Assembly: GCA_016713505.1 (NCBI GenBank)
Contig: JADJPA010000001.1
Coordinates: 2,183,501 to 2,247,500 of the forward strand
Direction of reading: 5' to 3'
DNA from: Candidatus Competibacteraceae bacterium
GTDB lineage: Bacteria > Pseudomonadota > Gammaproteobacteria > Competibacterales > Competibacteraceae
Length of the DNA stretch: 64,000 nt
Position numbers and translations under genes: made by a program. The notes under the pieces were generated by a model that was not told the origin of the DNA, ran no database searches, and worked only from the letters and a program-made list of their open reading frames with translations. Positions 37,672 through 45,796 of the stretch are shown here, one piece after another; positions within the stretch are counted from its first letter, which is position 1; each line of letters opens with the position of its first letter.

Positions 37672-40116
37672 TCACGTCAGCGGCAAGCGCGCGACCATCA
37701 CCCCGGCGTCGTCCGGACAGACCGCGATGCTGAAACCCATGGCCCGGCACAGCGCCAGCATCGGCTCGTTTTCCCGCAGGATTTCTCCGAACAACTCGCG
37801 AAAGCCTCTCTCTTTCGCGTAACGGATCAGCCGGCGCAGCAGCAGGCTACCAAGCCCGATCCCGGTCGCGGCCCGCAACAGGACGATGGCGAACTCGGCC
37901 CGCTCGCCGTCGGCGTCGCGCATCAACCGCGCCACCCCGCAGCTTTCCAGCGGCCGGTCGGGCCGCTGGCGGAACACCACCAGCGCCATATCGCGTTCGT
38001 AGTCGATTTGCGTCAAGCGAGCGGCTTCCTCATGGATCAGTTCCGTGACCGTGCGCATGAAGCGCATCCGCACTTCCTCGGTCGATAACTGCTTGAACGA
38101 GGCTACAAAAGCCGGTTCATCTTCCGGCCGCACCGGGCGAATCAACAGGACCGAACCGTCCGGCAATGAAACGGTCTCTTCCAATTCGCGCGGATAGGGC
38201 CGGATCGCCAGCCGCTCGTGGGGCGGAAATCCCGTCGCCGCGAGCCGAATTCGAGCGGCTTCCACGCTCGCTCCGTCTGTGCTTAACAGGATCGGATTCA
38301 GTTCCAATTCAACGACTTCACCAAAATCCACGATCAGCCGCGAAACCTTGACCAGCAGCAAAATGACGCTATCCAACACGCCGGGCAGCGCGGCGTCGGC
38401 CTCGCATAGCCGATGATAAAGCCGCGAATGCCGGATCGCCTCGCGCGCCAGCGTCGGATCGAGCGGCGGTAGCGCAACAGTGGCTCCATCGGCCCAACGA
38501 GCGTCACGCTCGGCCGATGCCAGCAGCAATACCGGGCCGAACAGCGCATCCTCGACCATGCGCAGGCTCAGCATTAACGGGCGGCCCACCGGCTTAAACC
38601 CCGGCAGCGACATCGAAATCCCGTAAGCGTCCAGCAAGGCGCCGGCCTCCGAACCGTCCAACACATCGCGACCCGCCGCCGACAGAGCGTCAATCCGTTG
38701 CCGGGCGGCGTTCAGACCGGCGCTTGCAGGTTCCGGCAACCAAGCTGGCGTCGCCATCAAACCGATACGGTTTTGCTGGCGACGCCAGCACTGCATGAAA
38801 GCGCGAACCGCCTCATCCGGCGTGTCGTAAGTCGGGATGTGGCGCGCGTGCCGATGTTGTCGGGCAGCGCGGGCGCTAGCCGCGCCCAGCCAGCAGGCCA
38901 ACACGCCAGGCCGCGATCCGCCGCGCTCGTCCCAACGGCTCACGGTCTCGGCTAGCGCTACAGCGGTGTCTTCGGCTGAAACTCGCACGTTGGGCGAATG
39001 CAATACCAACACGCAATCGGCATCGCCCTCTCGCAGCAGAATCTCCACAACGGCAACGTAGCGCTCCACGCCGGCATCATCGCCCAAATCGAGCGGATTC
39101 TGGGGCTTGATGGCGACCGGTGAGAGGCGTCGCAACGCATTCTCAGTCTCTTGACTGAATCGGGCCAGATGGCCGCCTTCGACCAGCAAGGTATCCGCAG
39201 CCAGCAGACCCAACAGCCGACTGTTACCGACAATCGCCAGCCGGTCGCCCGCAATCGGCGTATCAAACACCAGCGTCGCGCCGACCCAGCACAAATCCGG
39301 CAGCGACGGCAGCCGCAATACTCCAGCCCGGTGGAAAGCGGCCTCATAAACCGCATCGGCCTGACGAGAGACCGCATCGTGGCCCCGACCGGCGCGCACC
39401 ACCAGCACCGGTTTGACGCGCGCCGCCGCCCGCGCCGCCGACAGGAACGGTCGGACGTGCTCCACGGTTTCCAGCACCAACAGAATGACGTGGGTATCCG
39501 CATCATCGATCAGACGATCCAACAGATCGGCGATATCGATATCGATCTGTCCGCCCAAGGTGACGATGTGGGAAAAGCCGATACCCTGAGTGTTGGCCCA
39601 CTCGATGATCGGCGACAGCGCCGCCGAGGACTGGGAAAGCAAGGCTAGGTGGCCGGGCAAAGGCGCTTGAGGAACGAGCGAGGCATTAAAGCCGCGGCGC
39701 GGCGAGATGAGTTCACCGCCGGGGCCGAGAATACTCAAGCTGTAGGAGCGCGCGGCTTTCCGTAAAGCCCCGCGCAAAACCGCCGTCTCATCGCTGCCAC
39801 GAAAATTGTAAGGTGTCGCAATCATTACGGCCTTGATCCCGCAGCGACCCGCTTCAAGCAACAGCCTGGGAATCGTGCGCACCGGCGTGGCGATAACCGC
39901 CAACTCCGGCGTGCCCGGCAGATCGGCGAGCCGTCGGTAAGCCGGCCGGTCGCGCACCTGGCGATGACGGCGGTTGACGAAAAACACCTCGCCCTTGAAA
40001 TCACCGGCCAACAGGTTTCGAGCCAACGCCTCACCGAGCGAACCGAGCCGTTCGCTGGCCCCGACCAACGCGACGGAAGCCGGATCGTACAGATAGCGCA
40101 AATAACGGACGGACAT
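37672..40116 (-). CDS. Pat-type GNAT acetyltransferase fused to degenerate ADP-forming acyl-CoA synthetase
   Basis: The 814-residue protein has the PatZ layout: a CoA-binding domain (residues 1-130), a succinyl-CoA ligase-like region (150-450), an ATP-grasp remnant (480-630) and a C-terminal GNAT domain (~655-814, with GIGLGSLLLRRLI as the acetyl-CoA loop). PatZ acetylates and inactivates acetyl-CoA synthetase. Two catalytic parts of the synthetase module are lost. The SHTG region carrying the phospho-His is missing near residue 248, and about 75 residues of the ATP-grasp that hold the ATP-binding lysine are absent between GISMSLP and LMLSLRMVEDALFGPV (near 500-512). It should therefore act only as acetyltransferase. 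Confidence 0.9.
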   Translation of the reverse strand: MSVRYLRYLYDPASVALVGASERLGSLGEALARNLLAGDFKGEVFFVNRRHRQVRDRPAYRRLADLPGTPELAVIATPVRTIPRLLLEAGRCGIKAVMIATPYNFRGSDETAVLRGALRKAARSYSLSILGPGGELISPRRGFNASLVPQAPLPGHLALLSQSSAALSPIIEWANTQGIGFSHIVTLGGQIDIDIADLLDRLIDDADTHVILLVLETVEHVRPFLSAARAAARVKPVLVVRAGRGHDAVSRQADAVYEAAFHRAGVLRLPSLPDLCWVGATLVFDTPIAGDRLAIVGNSRLLGLLAADTLLVEGGHLARFSQETENALRRLSPVAIKPQNPLDLGDDAGVERYVAVVEILLREGDADCVLVLHSPNVRVSAEDTAVALAETVSRWDERGGSRPGVLACWLGAASARAARQHRHARHIPTYDTPDEAVRAFMQCWRRQQNRIGLMATPAWLPEPASAGLNAARQRIDALSAAGRDVLDGSEAGALLDAYGISMSLPGFKPVGRPLMLSLRMVEDALFGPVLLLASAERDARWADGATVALPPLDPTLAREAIRHSRLYHRLCEADAALPGVLDSVILLLVKVSRLIVDFGEVVELELNPILLSTDGASVEAARIRLAATGFPPHERLAIRPYPRELEETVSLPDGSVLLIRPVRPEDEPAFVASFKQLSTEEVRMRFMRTVTELIHEEAARLTQIDYERDMALVVFRQRPDRPLESCGVARLMRDADGERAEFAIVLLRAATGIGLGSLLLRRLIRYAKERGFRELFGEILRENEPMLALCRAMGFSIAVCPDDAGVMVARLPLT

Positions 40117-40321
40117 CGCCCTAACTCCTTACCCTAAGTGAAGTAAGGATATACGGTGCGGCCATCGGAAATGCAACGACCTTCCGAACGGACGGCGGGA
40201 CCGAGCGCCATCACTTCAGGATGCGGGCCACAAGCCTCAATCGTTGCAATTGCGCCTAATCCAACGTATCAAGCCGCCAAAAGCAATTTGCTTTGCACTC
40301 GTTCGCCACGCTAGCGCACCG

Positions 40322-40632
40322 ATGCTGAAACAAGATTTTGTCAGGCTGTTAACGATCATGGTGATGCTGCTCGTTCATGCCCTGGGGGTGCTGCCGTCGC
40401 TGGCGTGAGAACCGCGCAAGGTGCGATTGCCTGGGCGGTTTCGCTGCTGACTTTTCCCTACATCGCGTTGCCGATGTATTGGATTTTGGCCGTAACCGCT
40501 TCCACGCCGCGGCTCAGCTTCGAGGTGATGGCGGTGGTAGCGGATCGCACTTTCGCCGGTCAAGTGGAAATCATGCTAGAGCGGGATTTCCAGCGGAGCA
40601 GACGGGCCTGCGCCGCCGATCTGCGGAGCCGG
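40322..40632 (+). pseudogene. Remnant of a cardiolipin synthase gene
   Basis: The 5' end encodes the first membrane span (MLKQDFVRLLTIMVMLLVH...) and stops at 40402. The second span continues in another frame from 40405 as RTAQGAIAWAVSLLTFPYIAL, the signature N-terminus of cardiolipin synthases. It then jumps directly to a sequence like the far C-terminus of the same family, FAGQVEIMLERDFQRSR. Both phospholipase D (HKD) domains in between are gone. So there is at least one frameshift and one large internal deletion. No intact cls copy is present in the window. Confidence 0.72.
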
Positions 40633-40649
40633 AATCAAGTAACTCCGAG

Positions 40650-40847
40650 TCACCGATCCGCCGCTTTCGAACAAACGGACCCCAAGGAGCAACCACCACA
40701 TCCGCCAGGGGCTGGCGGCTTTCGGTTCAAACCATCCATTTCTTGTCGACAACCGTTCGCACGGAATAGCCGAGCGGGAATAAAAGACCGCAACAAGGCC
40801 AGCGCGGCAATGGCCACGATCAGAAAAGCGAGCGCGTCTTGCCACAT
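40650..40847 (-). CDS. FeoB-associated Cys-rich membrane protein
   Basis: The 65-residue protein starts 1 bp after feoB ends. It has one N-terminal membrane span (LAFLIVAIAALALL) and a cysteine-rich tail with GGCGGC and a further Cys at 59. This is the pattern of the FeoB-associated small membrane proteins (FeoB_associated family) in some bacteria; role unknown, perhaps handling Fe(II) at the FeoB exit. It is the last gene of the ferritin-feoA-feoB operon. Confidence 0.8.
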   Translation of the reverse strand: MWQDALAFLIVAIAALALLRSFIPARLFRANGCRQEMDGLNRKPPAPGGCGGCSLGSVCSKAADR

Positions 40848-40848
40848 C

Positions 40849-42753
40849 TCAGCCGCCTGCCATTGCCAATGCGACCCGATAGGTAATGAAGGCCGCGATA
40901 TAGGCCAACGCCATCAGATAGACGAACATGAACACGGCCCAGCGCCAGGAATTGGTCTCGCGGCGGACGGCGGCCAGCGTCGCCAGGCACTGCGGGGCGA
41001 ACACGTACCACGCCAGCAGCGAGAGCGCCGTCGCCAAGCTCCAGTTCTGAGCCAGCGTCGCCGACAGCGCCTCTCTCACCATCCCTTCATCGCCGCTTAG
41101 GGCATAGACGGTGCCAAGCGCCGCCACCGCCACCTCGCGCGCCGCCAGACCCGGCACCAAGGCGATGGCGATTTGCCAGTTGAAGCCGATGGGGGCCAGC
41201 AGCGGTTCCAGCCCGCGTCCGATCATGCCGGCGAAGCTGTAATAAATTGCTGGTTCTGTCGCCCCCGCTGGCGGCGCGGGAAAGGTCGAGAGAAACCAGA
41301 GAACCACCATCAGGCTCAGGATGATGGTGCCGATCCGCCGCATGAAGATTTTAACCCGATCCCACAAGCCGAGCAGCACGTTGGCGGGATTCGGCCATTT
41401 GTAGCTTGGCAACTCCATCAGCAACGGTTGCCGGCCGCCTTTCAGCAACGTCAGCCGCAATGCGGCCGCCGCCACCAGCGCGCCGACGATGCCGGTCGCG
41501 TACAACCCGAACATGACCAAACCTTGCAAGCCAACGCCGCCCCAGACCGTAACGTTGGGGATAAACGCGGCGATCAGCAACACATACACCGGCAGCCGCG
41601 CCGAGCAGGTCATCAACGGCGCAATCAGAATGGTGACCAAGCGATCCAGCGGATGGGCGATGGCGCGGGTCGCCATGATGCCGGGAACGGCGCAGGCGAA
41701 ACTGGATAACAAGGGAATGAAAGCCCGCCCGTTCAGGCCCGCCGCGCTCATCAGACGATCCATCAAAAACGCGGCGCGGGTCATGTAGCCGGAATCTTCC
41801 AGCAGCAGGATGAACAGAAACAGAATCAGAATTTGCGGCAGGAAAACCACTACCCCACCGACGCCGGCAATGATGCCATCGACCAGCAGGCTTTTCAGCA
41901 AACTGTCTGGCAGGTGTGCGCCAAGCCACTGCCGCACGCCGGTCACGCCGCCGTCGATCCAGTCCATCGGCGTTTGCGCCCAACCGAACACCGCCTGAAA
42001 CATCAGAAACAGCAACGCAAGCAAGATCGCTGGACCGGCTATCGGATGCAGCAGCACGCCATCCAGTTGGCGGGTGAAACGCGCCGGCGCACCTTCCTGG
42101 ACTACGGCTTCCCGCAGCACCCTTTCGACTTCTCGATGATAAGCGCGGATGGCGTTCGGCGAGGGCTCTTGCCAGCCGGCGATGGCGGTAGCGCCATCGC
42201 CGGCTACCGAACGACCGAGCAACGCATCGATTTGGCCGAGCAGGTCTTGAACGCCGCTTTTACGCATGGCGACGGTGGTCACCACCGGAATGCCCAACTC
42301 GCGGGACAGCGCCTCGGTATCGATCCGGCAGCCGCGCTTCCGGGCAATGTCCATCATGTTGAGCGCCAGAATCAGCGGCCGGCCCAGCGGGCGGAGCTCC
42401 AGCAGCAGCCGCAAGTGCTGGTTGAGATTGGTGGCGTCGGTCACGCAAACGATGGCGTCCGGCAGGGTTTCCCGCTGCTGCCGGCCGAGCACCACATCGC
42501 GAGTGATCGCCTCGTCGGGGCTGCGGGCGCGCAGGCTGTAGCTGCCGGGCAGGTCCAGTACTTCGACCGCGTGGCCGGCGGGCGTGTGCAGAAAACCGCT
42601 CTTGCGCTCGACGGTGACGCCGGGGTAGTTGGCGGTTTTTTGTCGGCCGCCGGTCAGGGTATTGAACAGCGTGGTCTTGCCGCTGTTGGGCGGGCCGACC
42701 AAGGCGATACGCGCGGATCTGAATCCATCCACGGCCAGCGTTGAGGCGGTCAT
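40849..42753 (-). CDS. feoB: Ferrous iron transport protein B
   Basis: FeoB is the GTP-dependent inner-membrane Fe(II) transporter. The G1 loop GPPNSGKT is at residues 20-27, G3 is DLPGSYSL, and G4 NMMD; the C-terminal two thirds hold paired Gate domains with many membrane spans. At 634 residues it is shorter than E. coli FeoB (773) but within the family range. The ATG overlaps the feoA stop as ATGA, so a GTG four codons earlier is less likely. Confidence 0.97.
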   Translation of the reverse strand: MTASTLAVDGFRSARIALVGPPNSGKTTLFNTLTGGRQKTANYPGVTVERKSGFLHTPAGHAVEVLDLPGSYSLRARSPDEAITRDVVLGRQQRETLPDAIVCVTDATNLNQHLRLLLELRPLGRPLILALNMMDIARKRGCRIDTEALSRELGIPVVTTVAMRKSGVQDLLGQIDALLGRSVAGDGATAIAGWQEPSPNAIRAYHREVERVLREAVVQEGAPARFTRQLDGVLLHPIAGPAILLALLFLMFQAVFGWAQTPMDWIDGGVTGVRQWLGAHLPDSLLKSLLVDGIIAGVGGVVVFLPQILILFLFILLLEDSGYMTRAAFLMDRLMSAAGLNGRAFIPLLSSFACAVPGIMATRAIAHPLDRLVTILIAPLMTCSARLPVYVLLIAAFIPNVTVWGGVGLQGLVMFGLYATGIVGALVAAAALRLTLLKGGRQPLLMELPSYKWPNPANVLLGLWDRVKIFMRRIGTIILSLMVVLWFLSTFPAPPAGATEPAIYYSFAGMIGRGLEPLLAPIGFNWQIAIALVPGLAAREVAVAALGTVYALSGDEGMVREALSATLAQNWSLATALSLLAWYVFAPQCLATLAAVRRETNSWRWAVFMFVYLMALAYIAAFITYRVALAMAGG

Positions 42754-43112
42754 GATGGCGCGCACTCCAGGACGACTGGTCCCGCGTTCGTCACTGGCTC
42801 AAGCAGCGGGCCGACCAGTACGGCGTCGGCCTCACGACGGCGCAAGGCGACGGTCATGGTTTGATTGATGCGCACCGCCAGCGGGTCGCGTCCCAGCAAG
42901 CCATAATGCAAAACTTCAACGGCCGCGCCTTCGACAAAACCCATTTCCAGCAAGCCACGTTCGATGTCGCGTTGATCCTTGTCATCACTGCCCCGCACCG
43001 CCAGAATGCGGCCTAGACCGCCGCGCCGCATCTGGCTCAAACACTGGGTCGGACTTGCCGCACCGATAGAGTGAGGCTCGGAGCCGGACGGCGCCGGTTC
43101 GCGCATTTTCAT
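42750..43112 (-). CDS. feoA: FeoA, ferrous iron transport accessory protein
   Basis: The 120-residue SH3-like protein has the FeoA core LLEMGFVEGAAVEVLHYGLLGRDPLAVRI. It supports FeoB at the cytoplasmic face. About 40 extra N-terminal residues precede the usual core. GGAGGGG lies a few bases before the ATG, which overlaps the ferritin stop as ATGA. The three genes are therefore tightly coupled. Confidence 0.94.
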   Translation of the reverse strand: MKMREPAPSGSEPHSIGAASPTQCLSQMRRGGLGRILAVRGSDDKDQRDIERGLLEMGFVEGAAVEVLHYGLLGRDPLAVRINQTMTVALRRREADAVLVGPLLEPVTNAGPVVLECAPS

Positions 43113-43576
43113 TCGGACCCCTCCGCGGCGGTTTGGGTTTGACCCGGCTTTCGCAACATCTTGTCCACTTCATCCTGATGGGTCAGTTCCTCGGCGATCA
43201 GGGTGCGGGCGTATTCTTCCAGCCGCACATCCTTGTTGCCGGCGCAATCCAGCAGTTGATAGTAGGCATCGAGCGCGTCTCTTTCATGCGCCAGGGATTC
43301 GCGCAGGATAGCGCCGATGTCGTGCTGGTGCGTTTCCAGCAGCGGGCCGATGCCGAGCGAGGGATGGCCGCCCAAGCCGGTGATCAGCTCGCCGGCCTGC
43401 CGGGCGTGCAGCAGGCTTTCATCGGCCTGCGCGTTGAGCCAACTGACGATGGGGATGCGGTTGTAACCGAACACCATCAGCGCGTAGTGGGTGTAACGCA
43501 CCACGCCCGCCAGTTCTAGCTCCATGATGCGATTCAAAATGCCGATAGCGGCGTTTTTGTCGATTTCTTTGCTCAT
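43109..43576 (-). CDS. Bacterioferritin-like ferritin family protein
   Basis: The 155-residue, four-helix protein matches bacterioferritins in length and in di-iron ligands: Glu in MELELAG, the ES-LLHA-type E53/H57 pair, ETHQHD and EELTHQDE. The residue where bacterioferritin has the haem-binding Met52 is replaced (SLLHARQ), so haem binding is doubtful. An iron store or ferroxidase is likely. It heads a coupled operon with feoA and feoB, behind the Fur box. Confidence 0.9.
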   Translation of the reverse strand: MSKEIDKNAAIGILNRIMELELAGVVRYTHYALMVFGYNRIPIVSWLNAQADESLLHARQAGELITGLGGHPSLGIGPLLETHQHDIGAILRESLAHERDALDAYYQLLDCAGNKDVRLEEYARTLIAEELTHQDEVDKMLRKPGQTQTAAEGSE

Positions 43577-43695
43577 GTCGATGCTGCCTTTTAGTCGATG
43601 ATCGTGAGGGAACGGTCGCTTCCTGGCGAAACGCTAAAATTCCACAGTGTTCCGCTCAACTTTTCACGTCTTACTTGAAGGCATTATAGGAAAAA

Positions 43696-43710
43696 TGAGA
43701 ATCATTCTCA
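43696..43710. promoter_or_regulatory. Fur box upstream of the ferritin-feoAB operon
   Basis: TGAGAAT-C-ATTCTCA is a perfect 7-1-7 palindrome flanked by A/T-rich bases, matching the core of the Fur consensus. It lies 120 bp before the ferritin start codon, where the promoter should be. It predicts repression of the operon by Fe-loaded Fur. The small secreted-protein gene on the same strand ends upstream of it, at 43877. Confidence 0.85.
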
Positions 43711-43876
43711 AATAAAAATTGGAGCAATTCTACCATCCGCGCCCGCCGGATTTGGGACCGTAATGACGATGGTCCTGCCGCCAGCACATCGGGTTCCAAG
43801 TCTGGGGATCGCGGAGTGAGGGGTTTTCGTCCTTGATAAAGGAAAGCTGGGTTTGGCGTAACACCAGCGCGCGGCC

Positions 43877-44083
43877 TCAAGGTTTGCCGTTCGCTGCAAT
43901 TGTCGTTTTATAGGGATTACCGGCGTCATCCCGGCACTGCGCGCCCTGGCGAGGCCCCTGCTGCTGCATTTCACAGCTATGGCGAAAGTGATCGTCCTTG
44001 GTTTCAAGACAGAAACACGCATCCGCCGCCACAGTCACAATTGGCACAGCGAACAGCAGTAAAATGAGGTGGATAGCGTTCAC
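43877..44083 (-). CDS. Small secreted cysteine-containing protein, function unknown
   Basis: A GTG-started 68-codon gene with GGGGAG 9 nt upstream. It begins with a clear signal peptide (MNAIHLILLLFAVPIVTVAADA) followed by a ~46-residue mature part with four cysteines (CFC, SCEM, QCRDD), suggesting disulfides in the periplasm or outside. I do not recognise the family. The same frame continues open for 48 codons after the TGA stop (see the finding on 43730-44083). Confidence 0.6.
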   Translation of the reverse strand: MNAIHLILLLFAVPIVTVAADACFCLETKDDHFRHSCEMQQQGPRQGAQCRDDAGNPYKTTIAANGKP

Positions 44084-44155
44084 AAGCTGTATCTCCCCAC
44101 GAGCTGATAACCTGTTTGCAGCTTACTCTTGCCAGTCACGTCCGACGAGCGCCAC

Positions 44156-45796
44156 ATGAAAGTCGACCGCCTTGATTCCGACCGCTTCGCGCGGGTGATC
44201 GCCTACCACCAAGCGAGCAAACATCATCTGGACCATTACGCGCCCGGCCCCGGCGGGCTGGATTGGGCCAATCAGCCCGACCCGTTCCGCCGTTTCGCCG
44301 GTGCGCCGCAACTCGAACTGCCGTTGCGGGCCGATTCGCTGCCGGCCGCATTCGAGTCCGTGCGCCGGGGCGAGCGGCCAGCACCGTATCCGTTGGAGCG
44401 GGATTCGCTGGCGATCTTATTCGAGCTGTCGCTGGGACTGTCGGCCTGGAAGCAGCACGGCGGGTCGCGCTGGGCGCTGCGCTGCAACCCATCGAGCGGC
44501 AACCTGCATCCGACCGAAGGCTATCTGATTTGCCCCACCCTCCCCGGCTTGGCGGCCGGCGTCCATCACTACCTGAGTCACGATCACGTTCTGGAGCAGC
44601 GCGCCGCACCGGATTCAACAAGCTGGGGCAGCGACCTGCATGGCGGCGCGGTGGTGGCCCTAACCGGCATCCATTGGCGGGAAACCTGGAAATACGGCTT
44701 GCGGGCTTACCGTTACTGCCAGCACGATTGCGGCCACGCCATCGCCGCCATCAGTTACGCCGCCGCCGCGCTCGGCTGGCGGGCGCGACTGCTCGATGGC
44801 TGGGGCGATGACGCGCTTGCTGGATTGCTGGGACTGAATCGGGTTGACGATTTCGCCGACGCCGAACTGGAGCATCCCGAAGTTGCGCTGTGGCTCGGCC
44901 CGGAACCTCCGCCAGCGAACTTGTCGCCCGCCACGCTGGCCGCTGGCCTTCACTTTGCCGGCCGCGCCAATCGTCTGAGCCACTCCCAGCGCGAGTGGCG
45001 CGGCATCGCGGAAGTCGATCAGGCCGCCCATCGGCCGAACGCTCGCCCCTCGCCCCCTTTCCAGCCGACCGCCTGTCCACCGCCGATCGAATCCGGTTGC
45101 GCCGCCCGCGCCGCCGATCTGATCCGCCAACGCCGCAGCGCGGTGGCGTTCGACGGCGTGACCTCGCTTCCGGCCGAACGCTGGTTCGGAATGCTGGACG
45201 CGCTGCTGCCGCGCCCGGCGGTTCCGCCGCTCGATGCCTGGCCTTGGCCGCCGCGCGTCCATCCGCTGCTGTTTGTTCATCGGATCGACGGGATAACGCC
45301 GGGCCTCTACTTGCTGTTACGGAACCGGGAGAAGTGGCCGGAATTGCAAGCAGCGCTGCACGGCGAGTGGGAGTGGTCGCGGGTCGAACCAGCGCCGGCG
45401 CATCTGCCGCTTTACCGGCTGACCACCGGCGACGCGCGCGAAGCCGCGCAAACCGTTTCCTGCCATCAGGACATCGCCGCCGATTGCTGCTTCGCGCTCG
45501 GCTTTCTGACCGAATTTGCCGGCCCGCTCCAAGGCAACCCGTGGGTGTACCGGGAATTGTTCTGGGAAACTGGCCTGTTGGGGCAGATTCTTTATTTGGA
45601 AGCCGAGGCCGCCGGTATCCGCGCCACCGGCATCGGCTGTTTCTTTGACGACGCCCTGCATCGGTTACTGGGGTTGGAAGGTTTGGGGTGGCAGTCGCTC
45701 TATCACTTCACCGTCGGTGGCCCGATCGAGGATCGACGCTTGCAAACGCTGCCGCCTTACGCCCATCTGAACCGATTGAGGGCATCACCGGATTGA
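44156..45796 (+). CDS. SagB/ThcOx-type tandem nitroreductase
   Basis: The 546-residue protein holds two nitroreductase-like domains. The first (residues ~85-270) carries the SagB-type FMN loop NPSSGNLHPTE at 111-121. The second (~320-535) starts IRQRRSAVAFDG and ends in a typical TGIGCFFDDALHRLLG region. SagB-type enzymes oxidise azolines to azoles in peptide natural products, but double-domain relatives occur in proteobacteria with unknown roles. No YcaO, leader peptide or LanB gene is adjacent. The start is chosen at MKVDRLDSDR. It ends overlapping the convergent glcF by 12 bp. Confidence 0.88.
   Translation: MKVDRLDSDRFARVIAYHQASKHHLDHYAPGPGGLDWANQPDPFRRFAGAPQLELPLRADSLPAAFESVRRGERPAPYPLERDSLAILFELSLGLSAWKQHGGSRWALRCNPSSGNLHPTEGYLICPTLPGLAAGVHHYLSHDHVLEQRAAPDSTSWGSDLHGGAVVALTGIHWRETWKYGLRAYRYCQHDCGHAIAAISYAAAALGWRARLLDGWGDDALAGLLGLNRVDDFADAELEHPEVALWLGPEPPPANLSPATLAAGLHFAGRANRLSHSQREWRGIAEVDQAAHRPNARPSPPFQPTACPPPIESGCAARAADLIRQRRSAVAFDGVTSLPAERWFGMLDALLPRPAVPPLDAWPWPPRVHPLLFVHRIDGITPGLYLLLRNREKWPELQAALHGEWEWSRVEPAPAHLPLYRLTTGDAREAAQTVSCHQDIAADCCFALGFLTEFAGPLQGNPWVYRELFWETGLLGQILYLEAEAAGIRATGIGCFFDDALHRLLGLEGLGWQSLYHFTVGGPIEDRRLQTLPPYAHLNRLRASPD

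Noticed and set aside
43708..44022. 104-codon frame overlapping the small secreted-protein gene
   Set aside because: Basic, low-complexity translation and no start signal; the frame with signal peptide and GGGGAG site is preferred.
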